Positions 42,994-52,223 of a stretch of 64,000 nucleotides of DNA are shown here, in pieces. The notes below the pieces were generated by a model that saw only the letters and a list, made by a program, of their open reading frames with translations, did not search any database and was not told where the DNA came from. The translations under genes were made by a program, and so were the position numbers. Numbering within the stretch: position 1 is the first letter of the stretch; each line of letters starts with the position of its first letter. The stretch lies in the NCBI RefSeq assembly GCF_004349315.1, contig NZ_SMLH01000005.1:62001-126000 (forward strand). Direction: 5' to 3'. The stretch is from Flavobacterium ranwuense. Lineage in GTDB: Bacteria; Bacteroidota; Bacteroidia; Flavobacteriales; Flavobacteriaceae.

Positions 42994-45414
42994 ATGGGGA
43001 AGTACAAATATATTTTGTTTTTTGACCAAATTGGTATTGATGCCATTGGTAAAGTTGGTGGCAAAAACGCCTCTCTAGGTGAAATGTACAATCAGCTTAA
43101 TCCAATAGGGATCAGTATCCCTAATGGGTTTGCAGTTACTGCTGAAGGATATCGCCTTTTCAGGAAAATGAATAATCTGGAGAACCCCTTGAAGGATTTA
43201 TTATTTTCATTAGATACAAAACACTATTCTAATCTTTCTTCTATTGGAGAAAAAGCCAGAAACCTTATTTTGTCTGCTGCAATTCCGGACGAAATTCGAA
43301 ATGAAATTTACGCAGCCTACCAATCGCTTAGGGAACAATGTAACAGCAATAATCTTGATGTGGCCGTGCGGAGCAGCGCTACCGCTGAGGATTTACCAAC
43401 AGCAAGTTTTGCAGGTCAAATGCAATCCTTTCTGAATATCAACGGTCCCATCCAATTATTGGATGCCGTTCATCGCTGTTTTGTATCCTTGTTTACAGAT
43501 CGTGCCATCAAATACCGTCATGACATGGGTTTTGCTGCATTAGACATTGCCATTTCCGTTGGCGTTCAACAAATGGTACGAAGTGATAAAGCTTCGTCTG
43601 GCGTGGCATTTACCATTGATCCAGACAGCGGTTTCGAAAACACCATCATCATTAATGGTTGTTGGGGTTTGGGAGAAAATATTGTTCAGGGAACGGTGAC
43701 ACCTGATGAATGGATGGTTTTTAAACCAACTTTAGAAAATCCAGATTTGAATCCCATTCTAAAAAAACAGTGCGGGAGAAAAGAATTCACGATGATTTAT
43801 GCTGAAAAATCAGAAAGTTCATCCGCGGAAAATACCATTATGAACACCGATACTTCTTTCGAAAAACAAAACCAGTTTTCGCTAAGTACTAAAGAAGTCA
43901 TCCAACTGTCCCAATGGTGTTCTAAAATTGAAAAACATTATAAAAAACCAATGGATATCGAATGGGCAAAAGACGGTTTGAATAACCAACTTTACATTGT
44001 TCAGGCACGTCCGGAAACTGTACATGGGAAAAGAAATAAGCAAGTCAGGGAAATTTATAAACTCACCGAAAAAGGAAAACTGCTAACCCAAGGAATTGCA
44101 CTCGGCGATAAAATTGCTTCCGGAAAAGCCCGAATTCTAAACAATCCGCAAGAAGGGGATTTATTGCAAAATGGAGAAATTATAGTAACAGATTTGACTA
44201 ATCCGGATTGGGATCCTATCATGAAAAGAGCCTCGGCAATTATTACTAATAAAGGCGGACGCACCAGCCATGCAGCGATTGTTGCCCGAGAATTAGGAAC
44301 CGTTGCCGTTGTTGGCTGCGGAAATGCCACTTCCGTAATAAAAAATGGTCAGGAAATCACCGTTTCCTGTGCCGAAGGCAAGGAAGGAAATATTTACGAC
44401 GGAAAATTAAAATGGGAAGTATCAGAACAGGATTTCAGCAAACTTGAAATGCCAAAAACAGCTCCCATGCTTATTCTCGCCGATCCCGAAAGAGCGTTTG
44501 AATTAAGCCATTATCCCAATCAAGGCGTGGGTTTGATGCGAATGGAATTTGCTATTTCGAATACTATTAAAATTCATCCGCTGGCGTTGTGCGAACCTGA
44601 AAAAATAACAGATGAGAAGATTGTTGCCGAAATAGCCGCATTAACGAAAGGTTATGAAAATCCTAAAAATTATTTCATTGATAAACTGGCCGAAGCTGTA
44701 GCAATTGTTGCCGCCGCTTTTTATCCAAAAGAGGTTATTGTTCGAATGAGTGATTTTAAAAGTAACGAATATGCCAACCTCATCGGAGGAAAATATTACG
44801 AGCCCGATGAGGAAAACCCAATGATTGGTTTCCGTGGTGCTTCGCGTTATTACAATGATTTCTATCGAAAAGGTTTCGCTTTAGAATGCGAAGCCATGAA
44901 AAAAGTACGGAATGAAATGGGACTGGAGAATGTAAAACTGATGATTCCTTTTTGCAGAACAGTCGATGAAGGTGAAAATGTGCTTACCGAAATGTCCAAA
45001 AATGGATTAGTTCAAGGCATCAACGGATTACAGGTATATGTCATGATTGAGATTCCAAGCAATGTATTAATGGCCGATGAATTTGCAAAACTCTTTGACG
45101 GATTTTCTATTGGTTCCAATGATTTAACACAACTCACATTAGGCTTGGATCGCGATTCCGCACTGGTCAGTTATTTGTTTAGCGAAGAAAATCCTGCCGT
45201 TAAATCTTTAATTAAAGAAACGATTCGGGTCGCCAAACGTTTTGAAATAAAAGTGGGATTATGCGGACAAGCACCTAGCGATCTTCCACAATTCGCCAAA
45301 TTTTTAGTGAACGAAGGCATTGATAGCATCTCGTTTAATCCAGATGCATTGATAAAAGGAATTGAAAACATTTTGGAAGCGGAAAAGAAAACAAAAAGAA
45401 AAATTCTAATGTAA
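42994..45414 (+). CDS. ppsA: Phosphoenolpyruvate synthase
   Basis: This enzyme of 806 residues converts pyruvate, ATP and water to PEP, AMP and phosphate, the entry to gluconeogenesis. The N-terminal ATP-grasp half shows GKNASLGEMY and VAVRSSATAEDLPTASFAGQ; the phosphohistidine is His426 in GGRTSHAAIVAREL; the PEP-binding TIM barrel ends with catalytic Cys757 in GLCGQAPSD. It heads the plus-strand island and sits before OsmC and pyruvate dehydrogenase E1 genes, all acting on pyruvate or stress. Confidence 0.94.
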   Translation: MGKYKYILFFDQIGIDAIGKVGGKNASLGEMYNQLNPIGISIPNGFAVTAEGYRLFRKMNNLENPLKDLLFSLDTKHYSNLSSIGEKARNLILSAAIPDEIRNEIYAAYQSLREQCNSNNLDVAVRSSATAEDLPTASFAGQMQSFLNINGPIQLLDAVHRCFVSLFTDRAIKYRHDMGFAALDIAISVGVQQMVRSDKASSGVAFTIDPDSGFENTIIINGCWGLGENIVQGTVTPDEWMVFKPTLENPDLNPILKKQCGRKEFTMIYAEKSESSSAENTIMNTDTSFEKQNQFSLSTKEVIQLSQWCSKIEKHYKKPMDIEWAKDGLNNQLYIVQARPETVHGKRNKQVREIYKLTEKGKLLTQGIALGDKIASGKARILNNPQEGDLLQNGEIIVTDLTNPDWDPIMKRASAIITNKGGRTSHAAIVARELGTVAVVGCGNATSVIKNGQEITVSCAEGKEGNIYDGKLKWEVSEQDFSKLEMPKTAPMLILADPERAFELSHYPNQGVGLMRMEFAISNTIKIHPLALCEPEKITDEKIVAEIAALTKGYENPKNYFIDKLAEAVAIVAAAFYPKEVIVRMSDFKSNEYANLIGGKYYEPDEENPMIGFRGASRYYNDFYRKGFALECEAMKKVRNEMGLENVKLMIPFCRTVDEGENVLTEMSKNGLVQGINGLQVYVMIEIPSNVLMADEFAKLFDGFSIGSNDLTQLTLGLDRDSALVSYLFSEENPAVKSLIKETIRVAKRFEIKVGLCGQAPSDLPQFAKFLVNEGIDSISFNPDALIKGIENILEAEKKTKRKILM

Positions 45415-45426
45415 ATCAATTTAGTT

Positions 45427-45588
45427 ATGGAAGCTCCATTCAAAAATAAAGTAGCCATCGTGACGGGTGGTACATCCGGAATTGGTAAATCAACCGTCTT
45501 GGTTTTCACTAAAAAGGGAGCTATTGCAAACTGTGCTTCTGTAGCCGGAAATGTAATGGCAGTTGATGGGGGATTTGTCACACAATAA
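45427..45588 (+). pseudogene. Remnant of a short-chain dehydrogenase gene
   Basis: A 53-codon frame joins the two ends of an SDR: the N-terminal Rossmann motif VAIVTGGTSGIGKST, then after residue 32 directly the C-terminal tail AGNVMAVDGGFVTQ. A normal member has about 250 residues, so roughly 190 have been lost by an internal in-frame deletion. The start and stop are intact. The active-site Ser, Tyr and Lys are missing and activity is impossible. It starts 12 bases after ppsA, suggesting the SDR was part of the island. Confidence 0.88.
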
Positions 45589-45614
45589 TTTTTGAGTTTA
45601 AATGTCCCTTAAAA

Positions 45615-46082
45615 ATGTATATCATGTATACTTACGAAGTAAATCTAAAATGGTCAGACAAAAGGAAAGGGACGCTAAGTTCCCCCGTTTTACCTCAAAA
45701 TATTGAAGTAGCGACACCTCCTGAGTTTCCGAAAGGGATGGAAAAAATTTGGTCGCCAGAGCATTTATTTGTGGCAGCGGTTAACAGTTGTCTGTTAACT
45801 ACTTTTCTATCGATTGCCGAGAATTCAAGACTACAGTTTATAAGCTTTGAGAGTAAATCGACTTGTAATATTGATAAAATCAATGGAAAACATACCATAA
45901 CCGAAATCATTCTTCAACCAAAACTCGTTATCCATTATTCCCAAAAACCGGAGCGGGCTAAACATATTTTGGAGATGAGTGAAAAAGCCTGTTTGATTAC
46001 AAATGCCATAAAAATATCCATTCGTTTAGAGCCTGAAATAATTATTGAGTATAATCTTGTTCCGCTTGGCAATTCCTTTTAG
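45615..46082 (+). CDS. OsmC-family peroxidase
   Basis: This product of 155 residues (start possibly the methionine at residue 4) has the OsmC fold with both redox cysteines: VAAVNSCLLTTFL and SEKACLITNAI. OsmC/Ohr enzymes reduce organic hydroperoxides using thiols. The KIWSPEHLFVAA segment fits OsmC/YhfA types better than Ohr. It lies in the island between ppsA and the dehydrogenase E1 genes. Confidence 0.88.
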   Translation: MYIMYTYEVNLKWSDKRKGTLSSPVLPQNIEVATPPEFPKGMEKIWSPEHLFVAAVNSCLLTTFLSIAENSRLQFISFESKSTCNIDKINGKHTITEIILQPKLVIHYSQKPERAKHILEMSEKACLITNAIKISIRLEPEIIIEYNLVPLGNSF

Positions 46083-46235
46083 AATAATATTCGAAATGTA
46101 TTCCCAAAACCCGAAGCAGTAAAATTTTGTAACGATTACTAAAAGCCTTAAAACTCGAATTGCTGGAAGGATATCGCTCAACATTAGAACAAAACTAAAA
46201 ATAACGAATCAAAAATTGATTCAAAAAAGATAATT

Positions 46236-47183
46236 ATGGATGCCAAAAAAGACCTTTTACTTTTGTATCAAATGCTGCTCATTCGACGGTTTGAAGAGAA
46301 AGCTGCTGAGCTATACACTAAAGCAAAAATCAGGGGATTCCTGCATTTATATATTGGTGAAGAAGCAACAGCCGTAGGTGTAATGCAGGCATTAACCGAT
46401 GATGACAATGTATTTAGTACCTATCGGGAACATGGCCATGCTTTGGCACGCGGTATTGATCCTGATATAATCATGGCAGAAATGTATGGTAAACTGGAAG
46501 GCTGTAGCCGAGGTAGAGGTAGCTCAATGCACCTTTTTGATGCCTCAAAAAAATTTTACGGAGGCAATGCTGTAGTTAGTGGCAATCTTCCAATAGCCGT
46601 TGGAATGGCATTGGCATCTAAAAAACAAAAGAAAAATAATATTACCTGTTGTTTCTTTAGTGAAGATGACGTTTCCAAATGTGAATTTCATGAAGCTCTG
46701 AATCTGGCAGCACTTTGGAAAGTTCCAATTTTATTTATTTGTGAAAACAATCTGTATGCTATGGGTAACGCAGTCCGGTATTCGCATACTGTAACAAATT
46801 TAGAAAAAAAAGGGATTGCGTCTTCTACCGTAGATGGTATGAATTTAATAAAAGTAATGCATGATGCCAATACGGCTGTCGAAAAAGTAAGAAGCAGTGG
46901 AAAACCCTATTTATTGATTTGCAATACCTATCGTTTTAGGGCATACTCCATGTTTGATACCGAATTATACCGTGCTAAAAAAGAAGTCGAGGAATGGAAA
47001 AGACGAGATCCGATTCCGCAATTCGAGCAGTTTCTTTTGCAACAGCAATGGATTACAGAAAATGAAATTACAGCTTTTGAAAGTAAAATAAAAACAAAAA
47101 TCCAGAAGGCATTAGATTTTGCAGAAGAAGGAGCTCGGGAACCATTAGAACAATTGACCAAATTTGTTTACACTAAAATTTAA
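46236..47183 (+). CDS. pdhA: Pyruvate dehydrogenase E1 alpha subunit, atypical
   Basis: This product of 315 residues has E1-alpha features: YIGEEATAVGVMQAL, YREHGHALARG, SRGRGSSMHLFD and the ENNLYAMG helix of the thiamine-diphosphate motif. However, the GDG that normally opens that motif is replaced: residues 142-145 read SEDD where GDGA is expected, although FHEALNLAALWKVP after it is conserved. Mg2+/cofactor binding may be altered. It resembles the acetoin- or branched-chain type E1 that is separate from the main Pdh. Its partner is the beta subunit 334 bases downstream, beyond a zinc-ribbon gene. Confidence 0.88.
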   Translation: MDAKKDLLLLYQMLLIRRFEEKAAELYTKAKIRGFLHLYIGEEATAVGVMQALTDDDNVFSTYREHGHALARGIDPDIIMAEMYGKLEGCSRGRGSSMHLFDASKKFYGGNAVVSGNLPIAVGMALASKKQKKNNITCCFFSEDDVSKCEFHEALNLAALWKVPILFICENNLYAMGNAVRYSHTVTNLEKKGIASSTVDGMNLIKVMHDANTAVEKVRSSGKPYLLICNTYRFRAYSMFDTELYRAKKEVEEWKRRDPIPQFEQFLLQQQWITENEITAFESKIKTKIQKALDFAEEGAREPLEQLTKFVYTKI

Positions 47184-47210
47184 ATTATAAATATTAAAAT
47201 CAAAAACACT

Positions 47211-47516
47211 ATGAAAAACTTTACACTAAACTCTTTAAAAGAAAACAGTATGGAAGACATACATTTTTGCCAAAGTTGCGGTATGCCACTTAATGCGGAC
47301 AAACTAAAAGGTACAGAAAATAACGGTATTAAAAGCAATGACTATTGCAAGTATTGTTATGTTAACAGCGATTTTAAAAATCCGGAAATGAACCTGGATG
47401 ACATGAAAAATGTTGTAAAAACATATATGGAAAAAAGAAAACTTCCCAGTTATATGATTCAAAAAGCCGTAAATATTTTACCCGCATTAAAACGTTGGAA
47501 AAGCAAGCAACAATAA
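47211..47516 (+). CDS. Putative zinc-ribbon protein
   Basis: This product of 101 residues has two CxxC knuckles: FCQSCGMPL and YCKYCYV, with GTENNGIKSNDYC between them, matching the small 'putative zinc ribbon' family. The C-terminal half is basic and helical (VVKTYMEKRKLPSY). The family-typical start is the methionine at residue 14 (47,250). It is inserted between the E1 alpha and beta genes, with the beta frame opening directly after its stop. Function is unknown; a redox or metal-dependent helper is possible. Confidence 0.8.
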   Translation: MKNFTLNSLKENSMEDIHFCQSCGMPLNADKLKGTENNGIKSNDYCKYCYVNSDFKNPEMNLDDMKNVVKTYMEKRKLPSYMIQKAVNILPALKRWKSKQQ

Positions 47517-47528
47517 TTGATTCATCCC

Positions 47529-48527
47529 ATGAAAAATAGCATGGCTACACTATCTATAACCTATCGTGAGGCCTTGAAACAAGGTCTTCACGAAGCATTG
47601 CAAAATGACAAACGCGTCTTTTTGATGGGCGAAGATGTGGGTCGTTATGGAGGAGCTTTTGCGGTAAGCAAAGGATTATTACAGGAATTTGGAGAAGAAC
47701 GCATTATGGATGTCCCCCTTTTAGAAACGGGTTTTGTGGGAGCCGGAATTGGAGCAGCAATGGCCGGTATGAAACCTATTATTGAAATAATGACAGCCAA
47801 TTTCAGTCTATTGGCTATGGATCAAATCGTAAACAATGCGGCTACCTTACAGCACATGTCAGGCGGACAATTGAATGTTCCTATAATTATACGAATGGGA
47901 AGCGGTATTGGACGTCAGTTGGGAGCACAACATTCGCATAGTTGGGAACCCTTTTATGCACACATTCCAGGACTAATTGTTTTGTCAGTGGGAACACATG
48001 AGGATGCGAGAAGTATACTACATGCTGCCTTGCAAAGTCCTGATCCTGTGCTACTGTTTGAATATACGATGATGCTTAATATCGAAAAAGAGATAGCGAC
48101 TGATTTACCAATTGCTTCTCTCTCTAAAGCCAAAGTATTAAAAGAGGGAAAGGACATTTCGATAATCACTTACGGAACAGGAGTGTATAAAAGCTTGGAG
48201 GCTGCTGCCGAATTAGCTACCGTTGGAATTGATGCTGAAGTCATTGATTTACGGGTTTTACGGCCATTGGATGAGTTCACTTTCTTGGCTTCAATAGCCA
48301 AAACGCATCGGGTATTGATAGTAGAAGATGCTTGGCGTTCCGTAAGTATTTCCTCGGAAGTGAGCGCACGGATTATGGAAAACGGATTTTATTATTTGGC
48401 TGCTCCAGTACAACGATTGTGCGGTATTGATGTCCCTATTCCCTACCCTGCACATTTGGAAGAAGCTGCCATCCCTCAAAAAAATGATATTATAAATGCA
48501 GTAAAAAAAATGATCTATCGGAACTAA
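47529..48527 (+). CDS. pdhB: Pyruvate dehydrogenase E1 beta subunit
   Basis: This product of 332 residues (ATG 47,529; ATG 47,541 gives the more family-like [12 protein letters not shown]) contains [14 protein letters not shown], the thiamine-contacting glutamate in [27 protein letters not shown] and [12 protein letters not shown]. With the alpha subunit it decarboxylates a 2-oxo acid onto lipoyl-E2. No E2 gene is in the window, so the E1 pair must use an E2 elsewhere or act differently. The C-terminal [10 protein letters not shown] segment is conserved. Confidence 0.9.
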   Translation: MKNSMATLSITYREALKQGLHEALQNDKRVFLMGEDVGRYGGAFAVSKGLLQEFGEERIMDVPLLETGFVGAGIGAAMAGMKPIIEIMTANFSLLAMDQIVNNAATLQHMSGGQLNVPIIIRMGSGIGRQLGAQHSHSWEPFYAHIPGLIVLSVGTHEDARSILHAALQSPDPVLLFEYTMMLNIEKEIATDLPIASLSKAKVLKEGKDISIITYGTGVYKSLEAAAELATVGIDAEVIDLRVLRPLDEFTFLASIAKTHRVLIVEDAWRSVSISSEVSARIMENGFYYLAAPVQRLCGIDVPIPYPAHLEEAAIPQKNDIINAVKKMIYRN

Positions 48528-48580
48528 TTTTTTAAATAGAATTGCCAATTTAAGACGAAACTAAAATATTCATTTTTCTA

Positions 48581-48597
48581 TTAATCATACTGATTAA
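48581..48597. promoter_or_regulatory. 17-bp palindrome upstream of the lactate dehydrogenase gene
   Basis: TTAATCA-TAC-TGATTAA is perfectly symmetrical and lies 112 bases before the ldhA start. A related imperfect palindrome is at 49,757-49,784. The form resembles a binding site for a dimeric regulator; no regulator is known. Confidence 0.45.
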
Positions 48598-48666
48598 AAA
48601 GAGTTTAGTTCCATTAAATTAAAGATAAGAATTGAAATTCCTGAAACAGGTTTACAAAAAAATCAC

Positions 48667-48687
48667 TACCTTAACAGGTATTTTTTT
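48667..48687 (+). terminator. Weak hairpin with T-run upstream of ldhA
   Basis: TACCT and AGGTA pair around TAAC and are followed by seven Ts. It may end pdhB transcripts or act as an attenuator in the ldhA leader. Confidence 0.5.
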
Positions 48688-48708
48688 AGAAATGAAAAAC
48701 AACAAAAA

Positions 48709-49698
48709 ATGAAAGTATTAGTCTATAGTATATTTGGTTTTGATAAAGCTTTCCTGGAAAAAGCAGCACACGGTAATCACGAATTAGTTTTTACGGAGCA
48801 GACTTTGAACGAAAGTACCGCAAACCTTGCTAAAGGATTTGATGCGATTTCGCTTTTTACTTCAGACGATGCTTCAGAAACTGTATTGCAAAAATTATAT
48901 ACTTGCGGCGTCAAATATATTGCCCTACGCTCCGTAGGTTACGATCATGTTGATTTGGCCAGAGCAAAATCATTAGCCATGAAAGTGGCAAATGTTCCTG
49001 CTTATTCGCCTTATGCCATTGCTGAACTAGCCGTAGCTTTGTTATTGGCATTAAACCGAAAACTGGTTTTAGGTCAGACACTAATGCAAATTGGCGATTA
49101 TCGCCTAGATCATTTAGTGGGTTTTGATTTGCATGGAAAAACAATAGGCATCGTAGGAACTGGAAAAATAGGCGCTGCTTTTGCAAAAATTATGCATGGT
49201 TTTGGTTGTAAAATTTTAGCCTTTGATATTGAGGAGAACAAGGAACTTATGGATAAAATTCCTATTACTTATGTTTCACTTGAGGATTTATGCGCCACTG
49301 CTGATGTGATATCTGTTCATTATCTGCTCAATGGGGCAACAAACCATCTGTTTAACAAAAGTACTTTTGCATTAATGAAAAAAGGGGTGATTTTTATTAA
49401 TACAGCTCGTGGAGGAATAGTAAACACCAAAGATTTATTAGAAGCTATAGAAAATAAAACTATTGGCGCTGCCGGCTTAGATGTTTACGAAAAAGAGAAA
49501 CCTATATTTTTTCAAGATCATACTGATTCTCCAATAAATGACACCTTGTTTTTAAAACTTCGTTCCCATCCTAATGTAATGATTACCGGACATCAAGGTT
49601 TTTTGACAAACGAGGCTTTAGAGGGAATTGCACATACTACGATTGCTAATTTGAATGCCTGGGCCTATAATGGTATTTCCGGAAATGAAGTGAACTGA
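48709..49698 (+). CDS. ldhA: D-lactate dehydrogenase-like 2-hydroxyacid dehydrogenase
   Basis: This product of 329 residues reduces pyruvate to D-lactate with NADH. The family pattern is SVGYDHVDLARA, VANVPAYSPYAIAE, the NAD loop GIVGTGKIG, the catalytic arginine in INTARGGIVN, the glutamate in LDVYEKEKPIF and the histidine in TGHQGFLTNEAL. It has the length of fermentative D-LDH. With PEP synthase and the E1 pair it gives the island three fates for pyruvate. Confidence 0.92.
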   Translation: MKVLVYSIFGFDKAFLEKAAHGNHELVFTEQTLNESTANLAKGFDAISLFTSDDASETVLQKLYTCGVKYIALRSVGYDHVDLARAKSLAMKVANVPAYSPYAIAELAVALLLALNRKLVLGQTLMQIGDYRLDHLVGFDLHGKTIGIVGTGKIGAAFAKIMHGFGCKILAFDIEENKELMDKIPITYVSLEDLCATADVISVHYLLNGATNHLFNKSTFALMKKGVIFINTARGGIVNTKDLLEAIENKTIGAAGLDVYEKEKPIFFQDHTDSPINDTLFLKLRSHPNVMITGHQGFLTNEALEGIAHTTIANLNAWAYNGISGNEVN

Positions 49699-49756
49699 TA
49701 GGGTTTTGGATTCATTTATAAATGAATAGATTTTTTATTATTTGTCTATTTTTTTT

Positions 49757-49784
49757 TAATCATACTGCGGTTAGTAGTATTAAA
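49757..49784. promoter_or_regulatory. Imperfect palindrome upstream of the site-2 protease gene
   Basis: TTAATCATACT and AGTAGTATTAA are near inverted repeats (9 of 11). The left half TTAATCATACTG is identical to that of the ldhA palindrome, suggesting a shared regulator. Confidence 0.4.
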
Positions 49785-49794
49785 AACTCAAAAG

Positions 49795-50898
49795 ATGAAA
49801 GGATCCTTTAAACTCGGAAAAGTCGCTGGTATCGGAATATTTATTCACTGGACATTCACTTTGCTTATTCTGTTTATCATTTTTATGAACTACAAATCAG
49901 GTCAGAATGCCACTCAAATAATATGGTCTGTTGTGTTTATCTTGTGCATATTCATTACTGTTTTATTACACGAACTGGGTCATGCATTAGTAGCAAAAAA
50001 TTATAACATAAAAACCAAAGACATCACCCTTTTGCCCATTGGCGGATTGGCTCGACTGGAACGAATACCTGAAAAACCTTTGGAAGAATTAATAGTTGCT
50101 TTTGCGGGACCTTTAGTAAATATCACATTGGCCTTTATCACGGGAATTTTCATTACCATTCCTGATACTTCGCAGCACTTAATGGCGGAGTTATCTAATG
50201 GAGTAAACGCGAATAATTTCTTTCTCAATTTTTTTTTAGTCAATTTCTGGTTGGCAATTTTCAATTTAATTCCTGCTTTTCCTATGGATGGCGGCAGAAT
50301 TTTACGTGCTTTATTATCGTTTAAATTACAAAGACATGTTGCCACAAGAATTTCGGCACGGATAGGACAACTATTGGCAATGGGATTTATCATTTTTGGA
50401 TTTTTCACTTCCCCTATTCTAATTTTTATAGGTATTTTTGTTATTATTGGAGCTCAGGTAGAAGCGGATTATACCGAGTCTAAATTCCTCTTGAAAGGCT
50501 TCAAAGTCCATACTGTTATAATGAAACAGTATCTAACGATTGATGCAAATGATATCGTAAAAACCGCCGTTGAATTGGTATTGGACAGTCAAAACAAGAA
50601 TTTTTTGATCACTGAAAATGGTATTCCGGTTGGAACGTTGAATCGAGACCAAATTATTATGGCACTTTCTAAAAAAGGAGACGATGAATTTATTTATAAT
50701 GTCATGGATCGAAATTTGGTTTACCTCGATAGTGATTCCCTTTTGGAAAACGTTTTTGAGCTAATCCAACTCAATAAATCAAGATTAATGCTCGTTATGG
50801 AGAATAATAAAGTCGTTGGTGTTTTGGATGTTGAAAATCTTATGGAACTCCTTTTAATTAACGAAGTAAAAATAAATAAAGCCCATGATAGAAAGTAA
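49795..50898 (+). CDS. Site-2 protease (M50) with CBS domains
   Basis: This polytopic metalloprotease has 367 residues. The zinc motif HELGH starts at His59 and the third ligand is Asp165 in PAFPMDGGRIL, both in membrane helices. The C-terminal part (about 240-360) is a CBS-domain pair (QYLTIDANDIVKTAVELV, LMLVMENNKVVGVLD), which senses adenosine nucleotides in other proteins. SpoIVFB-like proteases cleave membrane proteins, often anti-sigma factors. The substrate is unknown. Its end overlaps the PLD gene by 14 bases. Confidence 0.92.
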   Translation: MKGSFKLGKVAGIGIFIHWTFTLLILFIIFMNYKSGQNATQIIWSVVFILCIFITVLLHELGHALVAKNYNIKTKDITLLPIGGLARLERIPEKPLEELIVAFAGPLVNITLAFITGIFITIPDTSQHLMAELSNGVNANNFFLNFFLVNFWLAIFNLIPAFPMDGGRILRALLSFKLQRHVATRISARIGQLLAMGFIIFGFFTSPILIFIGIFVIIGAQVEADYTESKFLLKGFKVHTVIMKQYLTIDANDIVKTAVELVLDSQNKNFLITENGIPVGTLNRDQIIMALSKKGDDEFIYNVMDRNLVYLDSDSLLENVFELIQLNKSRLMLVMENNKVVGVLDVENLMELLLINEVKINKAHDRK

Positions 50899-52039
50899 AA
50901 ATAGTCTTATGCCTCCAAAAAATCTAGAGCTTGTTTATAGTGGCGAAGATTATTTTTCTCGATTAGAAGCTATTATTCGTAATTCACAATTTGAAATCCA
51001 CATGCAAATGTATCTTTTTGAAAACGATGCAACTGGAAATAGGATTATAGAGGCATTAATAGAAGCTGCTTCGCGAAAAGTTCAGATTTATATCCTTTTG
51101 GATGGGTTGGGATCTTTATCATTCCCTTCTGAAACAATAAAAAAAATGAGGCAAAGTGGCATAAACATTCGTTTTTTTGCCCCTTTATTTTCAACCTATA
51201 CCTTTTATATTGGCAGAAGATTACATCGAAAAGTTGTTGTTGCTGACGCAAAATTTGTGCTAATTGGCGGTATAAATATTGCCGATAAATACTGTGGTTG
51301 CTCTACCGAAGCGCCTTGGCTTGACTATGCAGTTCAATTAAACGGTGAAATAGCCGAACCTCTTCGAAAATTGTGTGCCGATATTTATTTTAAAAAAAGA
51401 CATCTGCGAAACAAAAAAATTAAATCTTCATTTCCTGTCCAGGAAGATGCCATGGTTCGCATACTTCAGAATGACTGGTTAAAGGGGAAAAATGAAATTT
51501 GTGATGCCTATATAAAATCCATTCGAAATGCGAAAACAGAAATAATTATTGTGGGAAGTTATTTTCTTCCTGGGATTCGAATCATTCGAGCCTTGAAAAA
51601 AGCATCCAAAAATAAGGTGAAAATTAAATTAGTTCTTTCCGGAAAATCAGATCTACCGTTGACAAGGCGCGCCACTTGCTTCCTCTATGGCAAGCTACTT
51701 AAATATAATATTGAATTGTACGAATGGGACCAATCCATTTTACATGGAAAAGTAGCCGTAATAGATGGCAATTGGGCTACAATAGGTTCTTTTAATCTGA
51801 ATAATTTAAGTTCGTACGGAAGCCTTGAAATGAATGTTGAAATAAATTCTGCTTTGTTTTCTAAAATGTTTCAAACGCACCTCCTCGGAATTATTGCTCA
51901 ATGCCAAAACATAACGCTTAACTCGCTAAAAACAAAGGACAATCTATTGACGAAAACCATCAACTTTCTTTCGTATTGTATGACCCGAATAATAGAAATA
52001 ATTGTCACCTACACTCCCTATAAACGATTCAATAATTGA
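50885..52039 (+). CDS. Phospholipase D-like cardiolipin synthase
   Basis: This product of 384 residues has two HKD motifs: HRKVVVAD starting at His114 and HGKVAVID at His287, with LIGGINIADKY and TIGSFNLNNLS after them. It lacks N-terminal membrane helices, so it resembles ClsB. It joins or exchanges phosphatidyl groups. Its start lies inside the end of the site-2 protease gene, so the two are translationally coupled. A retron follows in the same direction. Confidence 0.88.
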   Translation: MIESKNSLMPPKNLELVYSGEDYFSRLEAIIRNSQFEIHMQMYLFENDATGNRIIEALIEAASRKVQIYILLDGLGSLSFPSETIKKMRQSGINIRFFAPLFSTYTFYIGRRLHRKVVVADAKFVLIGGINIADKYCGCSTEAPWLDYAVQLNGEIAEPLRKLCADIYFKKRHLRNKKIKSSFPVQEDAMVRILQNDWLKGKNEICDAYIKSIRNAKTEIIIVGSYFLPGIRIIRALKKASKNKVKIKLVLSGKSDLPLTRRATCFLYGKLLKYNIELYEWDQSILHGKVAVIDGNWATIGSFNLNNLSSYGSLEMNVEINSALFSKMFQTHLLGIIAQCQNITLNSLKTKDNLLTKTINFLSYCMTRIIEIIVTYTPYKRFNN

Positions 52040-52223
52040 TTTTATAAAATAGTAATTACAGCTTTTGTTCCAAAAAATGAAAAGTATTCTGTTCCAAAAA
52101 ACAAATTATTATTGAAAAAATTATCACTATTAGTACTGTTAATAAAATATTTTTAATTAACTTTATATGTATTTTTTAATCATTTAAAACACTATAAGCA
52201 AGTACTTTATAAATTTACAAGCA
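52040..52223. other. Intergenic DNA before the retron
   Basis: No gene is seen. A -7-like box TAAATTTA (52,209-52,216) lies just upstream of the 41-codon ORF and could be the retron promoter. TTCCAAAAAA occurs twice near 52,070-52,100. Confidence 0.4.

Noticed and set aside
46136..46198. Short open fragment encoding LLKALKLELLEGYRSTLEQN before the E1-alpha gene
   Set aside because: It looks protein-like and may be the tail of a lost gene, but it is too short and has no start or recognisable family.
46206..46222. GAATCA...TGATTC palindrome upstream of pdhA as an FNR-type site
   Set aside because: The FNR consensus is TTGATN4ATCAA; this has the inverse order of half-sites and a different spacing, so only a nonspecific hairpin can be claimed.
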